Source of the DNA: Bacteroidota bacterium
GTDB lineage: Bacteria; Bacteroidota; Bacteroidia; Chitinophagales; LD1
DNA length: 37,447 nucleotides
Assembly: GCA_947478005.1 (NCBI GenBank)
Contig: CANJVG010000020.1
Coordinates: 1-37,447, forward strand
Direction of reading: 5' to 3'
Below the pieces are notes generated by a model. It did not search any database and had not been told where the DNA came from. It saw only the letters and a list, made by a program, of their open reading frames with translations. This document shows positions 16,349 through 23,440 of the stretch, piece after piece. A program made the position numbers and the translations under genes. The first letter of the stretch is position 1; each line of letters starts with the position of its first letter.

Positions 16349-17089
16349 TTAGATTGTCAATCCTCCGTCCACACTAATCACGGTGCCCGAAATAAATTGG
16401 GCTTCGGAGCTGGCGAGAAAGGCGTACACATTGGCCACATCTTCGGCCGTTCCCAGTTTTTTCAAAGGCACTTTTTCTTTCATCATCTCTATCACTTTTT
16501 CGGGAATGGTCTTTATCATATCGGTGGCAATAAAACCGGGAGCCACGGCATTCACGGTGATATTGTTCTTCCCGAGTTCGCGGGCCCATGTCTTGGTCAG
16601 CGCGATCACCCCTGCTTTGGTGGCCGCATAATTTCCCTGCCCGTAATTGCCGTGCAGGCCCACAATGCTTGAGGTGTTGATGATTCGCCCGAAATTATTT
16701 TGAATCATATTGGGCGAAATGGCCTTGGTGCAGTTGAACACGCCCGTAAGGTTCACATCCATCACCTGCTGCCATTGTTCGGCTGTCATTTTTTGGAGCG
16801 AAGCATCGCGGGTAATGCCGGCATTGTTCACCAGTACATCTATCTTGCCGAATTGATGAATGATTTCTTTCGCGGCAGTTTCTACTTCTTCAAAACTGGC
16901 GGTGTTCACTTTAATGAACCGTGCCGGAAAACCTTCGTGTTGAAGAATAATTTCCAACTCCTTGCCTTGGGTTTCGTTCACATCCCAAATGGCCACTGCC
17001 GCACCCTGACGCGCAAACAGTTCTACTGCTGCCTTGCCAATGCCCGATGCGCCACCGGTCACCACCACTACTTTATTTTGAAATCTCAT
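16349..17089 (-). CDS. fabG: 3-oxoacyl-ACP reductase-like classical SDR
   Basis: 246-residue classical short-chain dehydrogenase. The cofactor motif TGGASGIG is at residues 11-18, NNAG at 88-91, catalytic Ser140/141, and Tyr154-x-x-x-Lys158 (YAATK); the C-terminus has FISGTVISVDGG, the FabG/PhaB hallmark. Family members reduce 3-oxoacyl-ACP, acetoacetyl-CoA or hydroxysteroids. It may not be the housekeeping FabG, since no fatty-acid genes are nearby and it heads a run ending in a 5alpha-reductase. It is a candidate hydroxysteroid or long-chain 3-ketoacyl reductase. The gene begins 4 nt after a TACATTCG box. Confidence 0.88.
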   Translation of the reverse strand: MRFQNKVVVVTGGASGIGKAAVELFARQGAAVAIWDVNETQGKELEIILQHEGFPARFIKVNTASFEEVETAAKEIIHQFGKIDVLVNNAGITRDASLQKMTAEQWQQVMDVNLTGVFNCTKAISPNMIQNNFGRIINTSSIVGLHGNYGQGNYAATKAGVIALTKTWARELGKNNITVNAVAPGFIATDMIKTIPEKVIEMMKEKVPLKKLGTAEDVANVYAFLASSEAQFISGTVISVDGGLTI

Positions 17090-17093
17090 TGGG

Positions 17094-17101
17094 CGAATGT
17101 A
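17094..17101 (-). promoter_or_regulatory. Possible -7 box (TACATTCG) in front of the SDR operon
   Basis: The complement reads TACATTCG, ending 4 nt before the ATG. The 14-mer TTTACATTCGCCCA is shared exactly with the gcvH leader at 3301-3314. No clear -33 element is visible. Confidence 0.35.
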
Positions 17102-17200
17102 AAGGAATTGTGCAATCGCGAATTGGTTTTGCGGGTTGGGAAACGATTTTTTATTTTCGAAGTAAAAGCATCCGAAAATTCACTGCTCTGCGCAATCAGT

Positions 17201-17953
17201 TTATTTAAAAAACCAAACATAAACGGTCAGCAATAGAATCAGGCTGACCATTAAGCGCTTCATCCATACTTCGTTTACTGTTACACTCCACCGGCTCGTA
17301 AGCCAGCCGCCTAAGGAAGTGCCTGCGCTCATCACTAAGCCATAATACCAATGAATATTTCCTTTCCAAATAAAAATAGCAAGCGCGGCTATCGTGTAAA
17401 TAAGTGTGATGGAAACTTTGTAGTAATTGGTTTTGTTGATGCCAAAGCGGTGCAGCAAAAGAGCGGGGGCCATTAGAAAGAAGCCTGAACCGGCTTGAAT
17501 AAAGCCTCCGTAAATGCCGATGAAGAAGTAAAGAATCAGGCCAACTATTTTGTGCTTTAGTTCTATCCGCTCTTCGCTATCAGCATTTTTTTTCAGCGGA
17601 TTTACTAAAGTAATTATCAGAAACAGCAGCATCACCCCTGCCAGTATTTTATTAAACATTTCAGCAGGAATTTTTACGGCAAACAGCGCTCCAATGACGG
17701 CACCCGGCACACAGGCCGCTGCCAGCCACCATTTGTATGCATCGCTTTTTATTCCCTTGCTTTCAAAACCCTTTGCCGAAAAATAGCTTTGGAAAATGAT
17801 AGGGATTCGATTGGTGGCGTTGGCTTCGGTAGATGACAGGCCTACAAACATAAAGGCCGAAAGAGAAACCAAGGAGCCCGCGGCAGAAACGGTATTAATA
17901 AAGGCCACTACAATTCCAGCCAGAAAAATAACGAGGAGGTGAATTATTTCCAC
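17201..17953 (-). CDS. TauE/SafE family sulfite or sulfoacetate exporter-like permease
   Basis: 250-residue, seven- to eight-helix integral membrane protein of the TauE/SafE (formerly DUF81) family, which exports sulfite, sulfoacetate or related anions. The two internal half-repeats are visible: helix 1 with INTVSAAGSLVSL and the second half with YGGFIQAGSGFFLMAPAL, each carrying the Gly-rich helix break. NATNRIPIIFQS near residues 45-56 is the other family block. No neighbour suggests its substrate. Transcribed alone, with a possible TACTTTCG box just before the start (complement of 17957-17964). Confidence 0.9.
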   Translation of the reverse strand: MEIIHLLVIFLAGIVVAFINTVSAAGSLVSLSAFMFVGLSSTEANATNRIPIIFQSYFSAKGFESKGIKSDAYKWWLAAACVPGAVIGALFAVKIPAEMFNKILAGVMLLFLIITLVNPLKKNADSEERIELKHKIVGLILYFFIGIYGGFIQAGSGFFLMAPALLLHRFGINKTNYYKVSITLIYTIAALAIFIWKGNIHWYYGLVMSAGTSLGGWLTSRWSVTVNEVWMKRLMVSLILLLTVYVWFFK

Positions 17954-18098
17954 CGGCCGAAAGTAACAGAAGAACTAAATTGGTTTTGGCAAACAAACGG
18001 GATTGCACATTCAATGTCTTTTTGTTTTCTGTCAATTGCGTTGACCTAAACAAGATGAGCGATTTTCGAGTCAGACTTTATTTCTTTCTATTTACCGC

Positions 18099-19340
18099 AT
18101 GAAGAATTTATTGTTTCTCCTTCTGTCTCTAAACGCCCAACTGTTTGCGCAAACCAAAATTTTATTCGATGCCTCGAAAGCACAAATGACAAGTAATGCG
18201 GATTGGGTAATTGATGCCGATGTGTTTAATCTGGGTTTGGGTAATGGTGGAATCATGCAAGCCGGGCAAAGCAATGAAGCCAATCCTCAACGCTATCCCA
18301 CACCTGCGCAATCTGGCATTACGTCTACCACACTGGAAACTTATTGGGACGGTGCCATTTCGGCATGGGGTGTTGATTTGGTTAAGCTGGGCTATCAGGT
18401 CGAAACGCTTCCTTACAACAAAACCATTACTTACGGTAATACATCGAATGTTCAGGACCTGTCCAACTACAAGGTTTTTATTTCAGATGAACCCAACATT
18501 AAGTTTTCGGCCGCTGAAAAAACAGCCCTTCTTCAATTTGTGAAACATGGTGGCGGTTTGTTTATGATTGCCGACCACGATTCAAGCGACCGGAATTTTG
18601 ACGGCTGGGATTCTCCCCATATCTGGAATAGCCTAATGGACACGAATACGGTTCAAGCCCGTGCGTTCGGCATCACGTTCGATTATCAAGACTTTAACCA
18701 GACCAGCTCAAATGTAGCATCCCTTCCAAATGATTCCTGTTTGCATAACCCTGCTATAGGTAATGCGACTAAAATCAAAATTTCCGGAGGTACTACTATT
18801 ACCGTTAATCATGCTAACAACATCAGCGCGAAGGGTTTAATTTTCAAAACCGGAGCCAACACAACGGGCACTACACAAATTTTGCTGGCATCTGCCCGTT
18901 TCGGCACCGGTAAGGTAGCTGCGCTGTCCGACTCCTCTCCTCCCGATGACGGCACGGGTGACCCGAACGACAATTTATTTTTCAGCTATACAGGTGAAGC
19001 AAGTGGTAATCACCGGATTTTTCTGCTTAACACAACGATTTGGTTGGCTACTACCGATTCTGTTGCTACGCCTACAGGTATTGAAACGCAAAGCCTGGAA
19101 GAAGGGAGATTTTTAGTTTTTCCAAATCCTGCCAAGGACAATATTTCCATCGTTTGTAATGGATTTGCCGCCAATCAGGTCTTGCAGATTTTTGATGTGA
19201 CGGGTCGTGAAATTTATTCACAGTCAGTAACAGATTACGCTAACGGAATTATGCCTGTTGGCATTAGTGGCCTGACCGCAGGCGCTTATTTTGTAAAGAT
19301 GAATAATCACGTAATCCGCTTTTTAAAGACCGGTAACTAA
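18099..19340 (+). CDS. T9SS-exported protein with a glutamine-amidotransferase-like N-terminal domain
   Basis: 413 residues. Signal peptide MKNLLFLLLSLNAQLFAQ. Residues 20-300 look like a class I glutamine-amidotransferase/ThuA-style fold: KILFDASKAQ, then YKVFISDEPNIKFSAAEK and FVKHGGGLFMIADHDSSDR, the usual pattern of a strand, an open-ended list and a GGG turn. The classical nucleophile cysteine is not evident, so it is probably non-catalytic or a binding module. A GDPNDNLFFSYTG segment precedes the linker. The last 80 residues are a type A T9SS sorting domain (LVFPNPAKDNISIVC ... LTAGAYFVKM). Cargo of the type IX system, function unknown. Confidence 0.8.
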   Translation: MKNLLFLLLSLNAQLFAQTKILFDASKAQMTSNADWVIDADVFNLGLGNGGIMQAGQSNEANPQRYPTPAQSGITSTTLETYWDGAISAWGVDLVKLGYQVETLPYNKTITYGNTSNVQDLSNYKVFISDEPNIKFSAAEKTALLQFVKHGGGLFMIADHDSSDRNFDGWDSPHIWNSLMDTNTVQARAFGITFDYQDFNQTSSNVASLPNDSCLHNPAIGNATKIKISGGTTITVNHANNISAKGLIFKTGANTTGTTQILLASARFGTGKVAALSDSSPPDDGTGDPNDNLFFSYTGEASGNHRIFLLNTTIWLATTDSVATPTGIETQSLEEGRFLVFPNPAKDNISIVCNGFAANQVLQIFDVTGREIYSQSVTDYANGIMPVGISGLTAGAYFVKMNNHVIRFLKTGN

Positions 19341-19437
19341 GTTTTTCTTTTTTACTTCTGTCCTCTCCTCTATTCAAAAAATCCGGTTCCTGTTATAATG
19401 ATTATGCGCAGTTCGCGTTATGTGTTACGCATCTGCA

Positions 19438-19445
19438 TAAATTTG
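19438..19445 (+). promoter_or_regulatory. Possible -7 box (TAAATTTG) 4 nt before the PBP start
   Basis: TAAATTTG fits TAnnTTTG exactly, but it ends 4 nt before the GTG and no TTTG is seen at the -33 position. If used, translation would start at the very 5' end of the mRNA. Confidence 0.35.
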
Positions 19446-19449
19446 TTGA

Positions 19450-21732
19450 GTGGCAAAATCGAAATCCGTAATTGGTCGTTTTTTCAAATTCAATCCAAAT
19501 AATTTTTGGGAGGTTTTTGTTCGTGTACAAATAATTCTTTGGACCTTCATTCTATTTGTGGTCTTGTTTTTTGTTGGCGTAAACTCAGGACTGCTGGGAA
19601 AGATGCCTGACTTAGATGCTATTCAAAATCCAAACAGTGCTGTTTCTACCACTATTTATTCGGCCGATTTTGAAGTGCTTGGCTCTTATTACACCGAAAA
19701 CCGAATTGAAGTTTCATACGATGAACTGTCGCCTTATTTGGTGAAGGGTTTGGTGGCCACTGAAGACAAGCGTTTCTACGATCATAGCGGTATTGATTTG
19801 AAAGGTTTGTTCCGCGCTATTACCCTTGCATTTGTTCCGGGTCAGGATGGAGGGGGCGGCTCTACGCTTACACAACAACTGGCAAAGAATCTTTTTCACT
19901 CGGACTTTCAACATGCCGGAGTTTCGAAAAGATTATTTCAGAAAATTAAAGAGTGGGTGCTGGCGGCTAAACTTGAACGCACCTTCACGAAGGAAGAAAT
20001 CATCAATATCTATTTCAACACCGTAGGTTTTCATTACAACTCATACGGAATTAAAACGGCTGCCTTTACCTATTTCTACAAAACACCGAAAGAACTGAAA
20101 CCCGAAGAGGCCGCATTATTGGTGGCGATGTTGAATGGTCCTGCTCTCTACAATCCGCGAACCCATGTGGAGCGGGCGATGGACAGGCGAAACTTAGTGC
20201 TGCGCAGAATGACTGAATTTGCCGCCATTACCCAACATCAATGCGATTCGCTTTCTAAACTTCCCGTTAAAATCAACTTTCACAATCCCGATTATCGTGA
20301 GGGCTCGGCTACTTACATTCGCGAATACATTCGGCAGGAATTGAAAAACTGGTGTGATAAAAACAAGAAGCCCGATGGCACCAAGTGGGATGTGTATGAA
20401 GATGGACTGAAGGTATACACCACCATTGATTCGCGCATGCAGAAATATGCCGAAGCGGCAGTGGCCGAACATTTAACCGGTTTGCAGGATGCTTACTTCA
20501 AAGAGTGGAAAGGCAAAGACCCGTGGAAATTCGGTTCGCGCGCTAAACCCGATTTGCTTGACAAAATGATGAAGCAAAGCGAACGCTATCAGGATTTAAA
20601 AGCACAGGGGAAGACAGATGCTCAAATCAAAAAGATTTTCGAAACCAAGATTAAGATGGAGGTCTTTAACTGGCATGGAGATAAATCGCAGTCGGTGGAC
20701 ACGGTGATGAGTCCTTTGGATTCATTGCGTTATTATCTTCAAATAATTCAGGTTGGATTTTTGGCGGTGGATGCGAAGAGCGGTGAAGTGAAAGCATGGA
20801 TTGGCGGGCCGAACATTCGTTATTTTCAATTGGACCACGTAAAGAAAACCACCAAACGGCAGGTTGGTTCTACAATGAAGCCTTTCCTCTATGCCTTTGC
20901 GCTTGAAAGAAATTATGAGCCGTGCACGCTCATTCCATATCTGGCACCTGAGTGCCCGGGCATTGATGCCAGTTGGAATCCGGATGGCACCGATAAATGG
21001 GCAGAAGGCGCCATGGTGCCTATGAAGGATGGACTTGCTGCATCGGATAACCGAATTACTTCGCGCATTATGTGCGATATCAACGATCCGAATGGTCTGG
21101 TGCAATTTGCTCATCAATGTGAAATTGAAAGTAAGCTCGATGCAGTGCCTTCGCTTTGCCTGGGTACCTGCGATATTTCATTGTATGAAATGGTGGGAGC
21201 CTATACCTGCTTTGCCAATCTGGGTACTTACAGCAAACCGTATTTCATTAAGCGCATTGAGGATAAAGACGGCAATGTGCTGGCCGAGTTTGGCGAAGTA
21301 CATAAAGAAGCTATCCCTGAGAAAACAGCTTACACATTGACCGAAATGTTGAAGGGCGTTATTAATAAAGGAACTGCTGCTTCGCTTCGTCCCCGCTATG
21401 GATTGCAGATGCCGCTGGCGGGCAAAACCGGCACCACACAAAGCAATGCCGATGCCTGGTTCATGTGTTACAATCCCGATATAGTAATAGGTGCCTGGGT
21501 GGGTTTCGAGCAGCCGAGTGTTCACTTTGCGTCTAATCGTTCAGGTGCCGGAGCTACGGCCGCCATGCCTATTGTGGGCGCTTTTTTGCGCAAGAGTTTT
21601 AATGACCGCGCGGTGCAGTTGAAACACAATGAGTTTTCTGCCCCTGCCGATTCTTCTTCTATTTTAGGTTTGAACTGGAGTTGCACACCTGAAATGGATA
21701 CGCTAAAAAAAAACAATAGCCCCGGCCATTAG
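19450..21732 (+). CDS. Class A penicillin-binding protein 1A-like; C-terminus probably continues after a frameshift at an A9 tract
   Basis: Bifunctional peptidoglycan synthase, 760 residues as read. A GTG start and a transmembrane anchor at about 27-45 are followed by the GT51 glycosyltransferase, with E105 in VATEDKRFYDHSGID and GGGGSTLTQQLAKN. The transpeptidase has S474-T-M-K477 (VGSTMKPF), the S532-D-N triad and K659-T-G (AGKTGTTQ). The frame ends early, just after an A9 run at 21705-21713 (…DTLKKNNSPGH). In the frame one base further on, 41 more codons (21713-21835) read TIAPAISNWFLKVFAKDTNE and onward, with a TAA at 21836-21838, only 4 nt before the next gene. The tail looks genuinely coding and fills what would otherwise be a 110-nt gap. 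Cause: real slippage, mutation or sequencing error. Confidence 0.93.
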   Translation: MAKSKSVIGRFFKFNPNNFWEVFVRVQIILWTFILFVVLFFVGVNSGLLGKMPDLDAIQNPNSAVSTTIYSADFEVLGSYYTENRIEVSYDELSPYLVKGLVATEDKRFYDHSGIDLKGLFRAITLAFVPGQDGGGGSTLTQQLAKNLFHSDFQHAGVSKRLFQKIKEWVLAAKLERTFTKEEIINIYFNTVGFHYNSYGIKTAAFTYFYKTPKELKPEEAALLVAMLNGPALYNPRTHVERAMDRRNLVLRRMTEFAAITQHQCDSLSKLPVKINFHNPDYREGSATYIREYIRQELKNWCDKNKKPDGTKWDVYEDGLKVYTTIDSRMQKYAEAAVAEHLTGLQDAYFKEWKGKDPWKFGSRAKPDLLDKMMKQSERYQDLKAQGKTDAQIKKIFETKIKMEVFNWHGDKSQSVDTVMSPLDSLRYYLQIIQVGFLAVDAKSGEVKAWIGGPNIRYFQLDHVKKTTKRQVGSTMKPFLYAFALERNYEPCTLIPYLAPECPGIDASWNPDGTDKWAEGAMVPMKDGLAASDNRITSRIMCDINDPNGLVQFAHQCEIESKLDAVPSLCLGTCDISLYEMVGAYTCFANLGTYSKPYFIKRIEDKDGNVLAEFGEVHKEAIPEKTAYTLTEMLKGVINKGTAASLRPRYGLQMPLAGKTGTTQSNADAWFMCYNPDIVIGAWVGFEQPSVHFASNRSGAGATAAMPIVGAFLRKSFNDRAVQLKHNEFSAPADSSSILGLNWSCTPEMDTLKKNNSPGH

Positions 21733-21838
21733 CAATTGGTTTTTGAAAGTGTTTGCCAAAGACACCAACGAACGCCTTTCGCCAAAACAAAGACGCGAGA
21801 TAAGGAAGTATAACCGAACTCATCACCAGAAAAAATAA
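21713..21838 (+). other. Displaced 3' extension of the PBP gene (+1 frame)
   Basis: 41 open codons in the frame one base beyond the annotated one, starting in the A9 tract and ending in TAA four bases before the methyltransferase ATG. The peptide is basic (LSPKQRREIRKYNR) with an aromatic segment (NWFLKVF). It would be the natural C-terminus if the run had eight As. It has no start of its own. Confidence 0.7.
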
Positions 21839-21842
21839 GCAA

Positions 21843-22541
21843 ATGCCTTTAGGAAAAATCTACCTCATCCCTTCTTTTCTTGGCGAAGACAATGCCGCCA
21901 TTATTCCCGACCAGATAAAGACGCGGGTGCAGGAGTTGGATGAATTTATTGTGGAAGATGCGCGCACGGCCCGCAGATATTTGCGCGCTATTGGTTTCAA
22001 AAAAAATTTTGACACCGAGGTAATTATTCGTGAACTGGACAAACATGCCAAGCAACAGGATTGTCGCGCACTTCTGCAAAATGTAATGCAGGGAAAAGAT
22101 GTGGGCATTATTTCCGAAGCCGGTAACCCCTGCATTGCCGACCCGGGCAGCGAAGTGGTGGCCTTTGCCCATATCTATGATATTGAAATTGTTCCGCTGG
22201 TGGGGCCTTCGTCTATTTTGCTCGCGCTTATTGCTTCGGGTTTCAACGGTCAGCAATTTTGTTTTCATGGCTACTTGCCGATAGACAGCGCGCAACGCAT
22301 CGGTAAATTGAAAAAGCTGGAAGCTGCGGCCAACAAAGGCGCGCAGATTTTTATGGAAACGCCTTTCCGCAATCAGAAATTATTGGATGAGGTTTTGAGA
22401 ACCTGCAGCCCCGACACCAACCTGTGCATCGCCTGCGACCTTACTTTGCCCACGCAATTTATCCGCACCAAAAAGATTGCCGCCTGGAAGACTGACACGG
22501 TCGATATCAATAAGCGTTATTGCATTTTTTTGTTGGGGTAA
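21843..22541 (+). CDS. SAM-dependent methyltransferase, RsmI-like tetrapyrrole-methylase fold
   Basis: 232-residue methyltransferase of the tetrapyrrole methylase superfamily, resembling RsmI, which methylates C1402 of 16S rRNA. Visible blocks are VEDARTARRYL near 38-48, GIISEAGNPCIADPG near 88-102 (the SAM-binding turn) and VGPSSILLALIASGFNGQQF near 120-139, then FHGYLP. It is distinct in the lead-in (LIPSFLGED) from the standard RsmI (LYVVATPIGN), suggesting the paralogous Bacteroidota form. Substrate is uncertain. It lies 4 nt after the frameshifted PBP extension, so the two are probably co-transcribed. Confidence 0.87.
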   Translation: MPLGKIYLIPSFLGEDNAAIIPDQIKTRVQELDEFIVEDARTARRYLRAIGFKKNFDTEVIIRELDKHAKQQDCRALLQNVMQGKDVGIISEAGNPCIADPGSEVVAFAHIYDIEIVPLVGPSSILLALIASGFNGQQFCFHGYLPIDSAQRIGKLKKLEAAANKGAQIFMETPFRNQKLLDEVLRTCSPDTNLCIACDLTLPTQFIRTKKIAAWKTDTVDINKRYCIFLLG

Positions 22542-22948
22542 GGCACCAATCCCATTTAGATTAACACCATTTCCCAAAAGTTCCTTTCGGCATCTATTCT
22601 GTTACTTTCTATCTCCATCTTCTGTTGCTTCTTTGGCACTAATCTCCTGTTTTATTGCCTAAAGACCCGATTTTTCCAAACAAAGTGTTCGAAAGTAGGC
22701 TATAAGGCTGTGTTCATTGGAAATAAGTCTTCGTAAACTAAGATGAATTTACTAATTTACTTATGAAAGTATTTAATTTTCGTTAGTAAATTAGTAAGTT
22801 TTATATATAAATAGAATGATTTCTTACAAATATTAGTTAGTTTGTTAGGTATTTAAATTACTTCATTATAAAAGAAAAAGTATTTTATAAGTAACTGTTT
22901 TATTTTCATAAGTAAATTACTTAGTTTTGCTTTCCTAAAGCATACTTT
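22542..22948. promoter_or_regulatory. 407-bp AT-rich control region with repeated TTACTTA/TTAGTAA half-sites
   Basis: The left 200 bp shows nothing. The right part is strongly AT-rich and holds three paired sites. Site A at 22749-22763 is TTACTAA-T-TTACTTA; site B at 22783-22797 is TTAGTAA-A-TTAGTAA; site C at 22909-22923 is TAAGTAA-A-TTACTTA, a perfect 7-1-7 palindrome. A 13-bp stretch of A recurs inverted in B (22749-22761 with 22785-22797), and a 16-bp stretch of A recurs inverted in C (22753-22768 with 22904-22919). Site C overlaps the start of the -7 box at 22922. Confidence 0.7.
22922..22929 (+). promoter_or_regulatory. -7 box TAGTTTTG for the 139-residue gene
   Basis: Exact TAnnTTTG, ending 19 nt before the ATG. 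A T-rich TTTT at 22898-22901 lies 20 nt upstream as a weak -33. It abuts palindrome C, so a bound repressor there would block RNA polymerase. Confidence 0.5.
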
Positions 22949-23368
22949 ATGGGAAGAAAGACAGTCCGCGTTGCATTGCCGAAAGGCTATCCGAATAAGT
23001 TTATAGACTTAATGAAACATATCGTAGAGAAGCATGAAGAGATGGGGCCCTCCAGCCCTTTGAACGCTCCCTCTATTATTGACATGGCAGACTTTAAGCA
23101 AAAGCTCGAACAGGCCGACACCTTGCGCCAGGAAAGTGAACATCATCGCGCGCTGGCCGAATCAAAAATGAATCAGGCGCAAAAACTTTTGGGCACCGCA
23201 GCGGGGCAAACGATTAACACAGACGGAACTCTTTATTACATGCTGAATTCTATCAAGCGTTTGCTGCTAGTTACTTATCCGGGGCTGGAAGAAAATTTAA
23301 CCCCTTTTGGATTCAACGTAGTAATTGGCAGCGCCAAGGGTGGTGGAAGGCCAAAGAAGGCGAAGTAG
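22949..23368 (+). CDS. Hypothetical 139-residue protein with AT-hook-like tail
   Basis: Not recognised as a named family. It starts with basic RKTVRVALPKGYPNKF, has a central charged helix (DTLRQESEHHRALAESKMNQ) likely to form a coiled coil, then GQTINTDGTLYYMLNSIKRL, and ends with GSAKGGGRPKKAK. The last stretch (about 130-138) has a Gly-Arg-Pro core with flanking lysines as in an AT-hook, which binds the minor groove of AT-rich DNA. The region in front of the gene is just such DNA with repeated half-sites. Autoregulation is therefore a natural guess. I recall similar uncharacterised proteins in other Bacteroidota but cannot verify this. The base composition of the gene itself is normal. Confidence 0.8.
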   Translation: MGRKTVRVALPKGYPNKFIDLMKHIVEKHEEMGPSSPLNAPSIIDMADFKQKLEQADTLRQESEHHRALAESKMNQAQKLLGTAAGQTINTDGTLYYMLNSIKRLLLVTYPGLEENLTPFGFNVVIGSAKGGGRPKKAK

Positions 23369-23440
23369 GTTTAAAAGATTTCGAACTGCCGAGCGAAGAA
23401 CTCATTAAAAAATTATCTTCGTCCTACGTTTCTGTTGGAC

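Noticed and set aside
1-17089. Old Yellow Enzyme and 5alpha-reductase as one bile-acid or steroid gene cluster
   Set aside because: They are about 14 kb apart with many unrelated genes on both strands between them; only the three-gene 14504-17089 run is a supportable unit.
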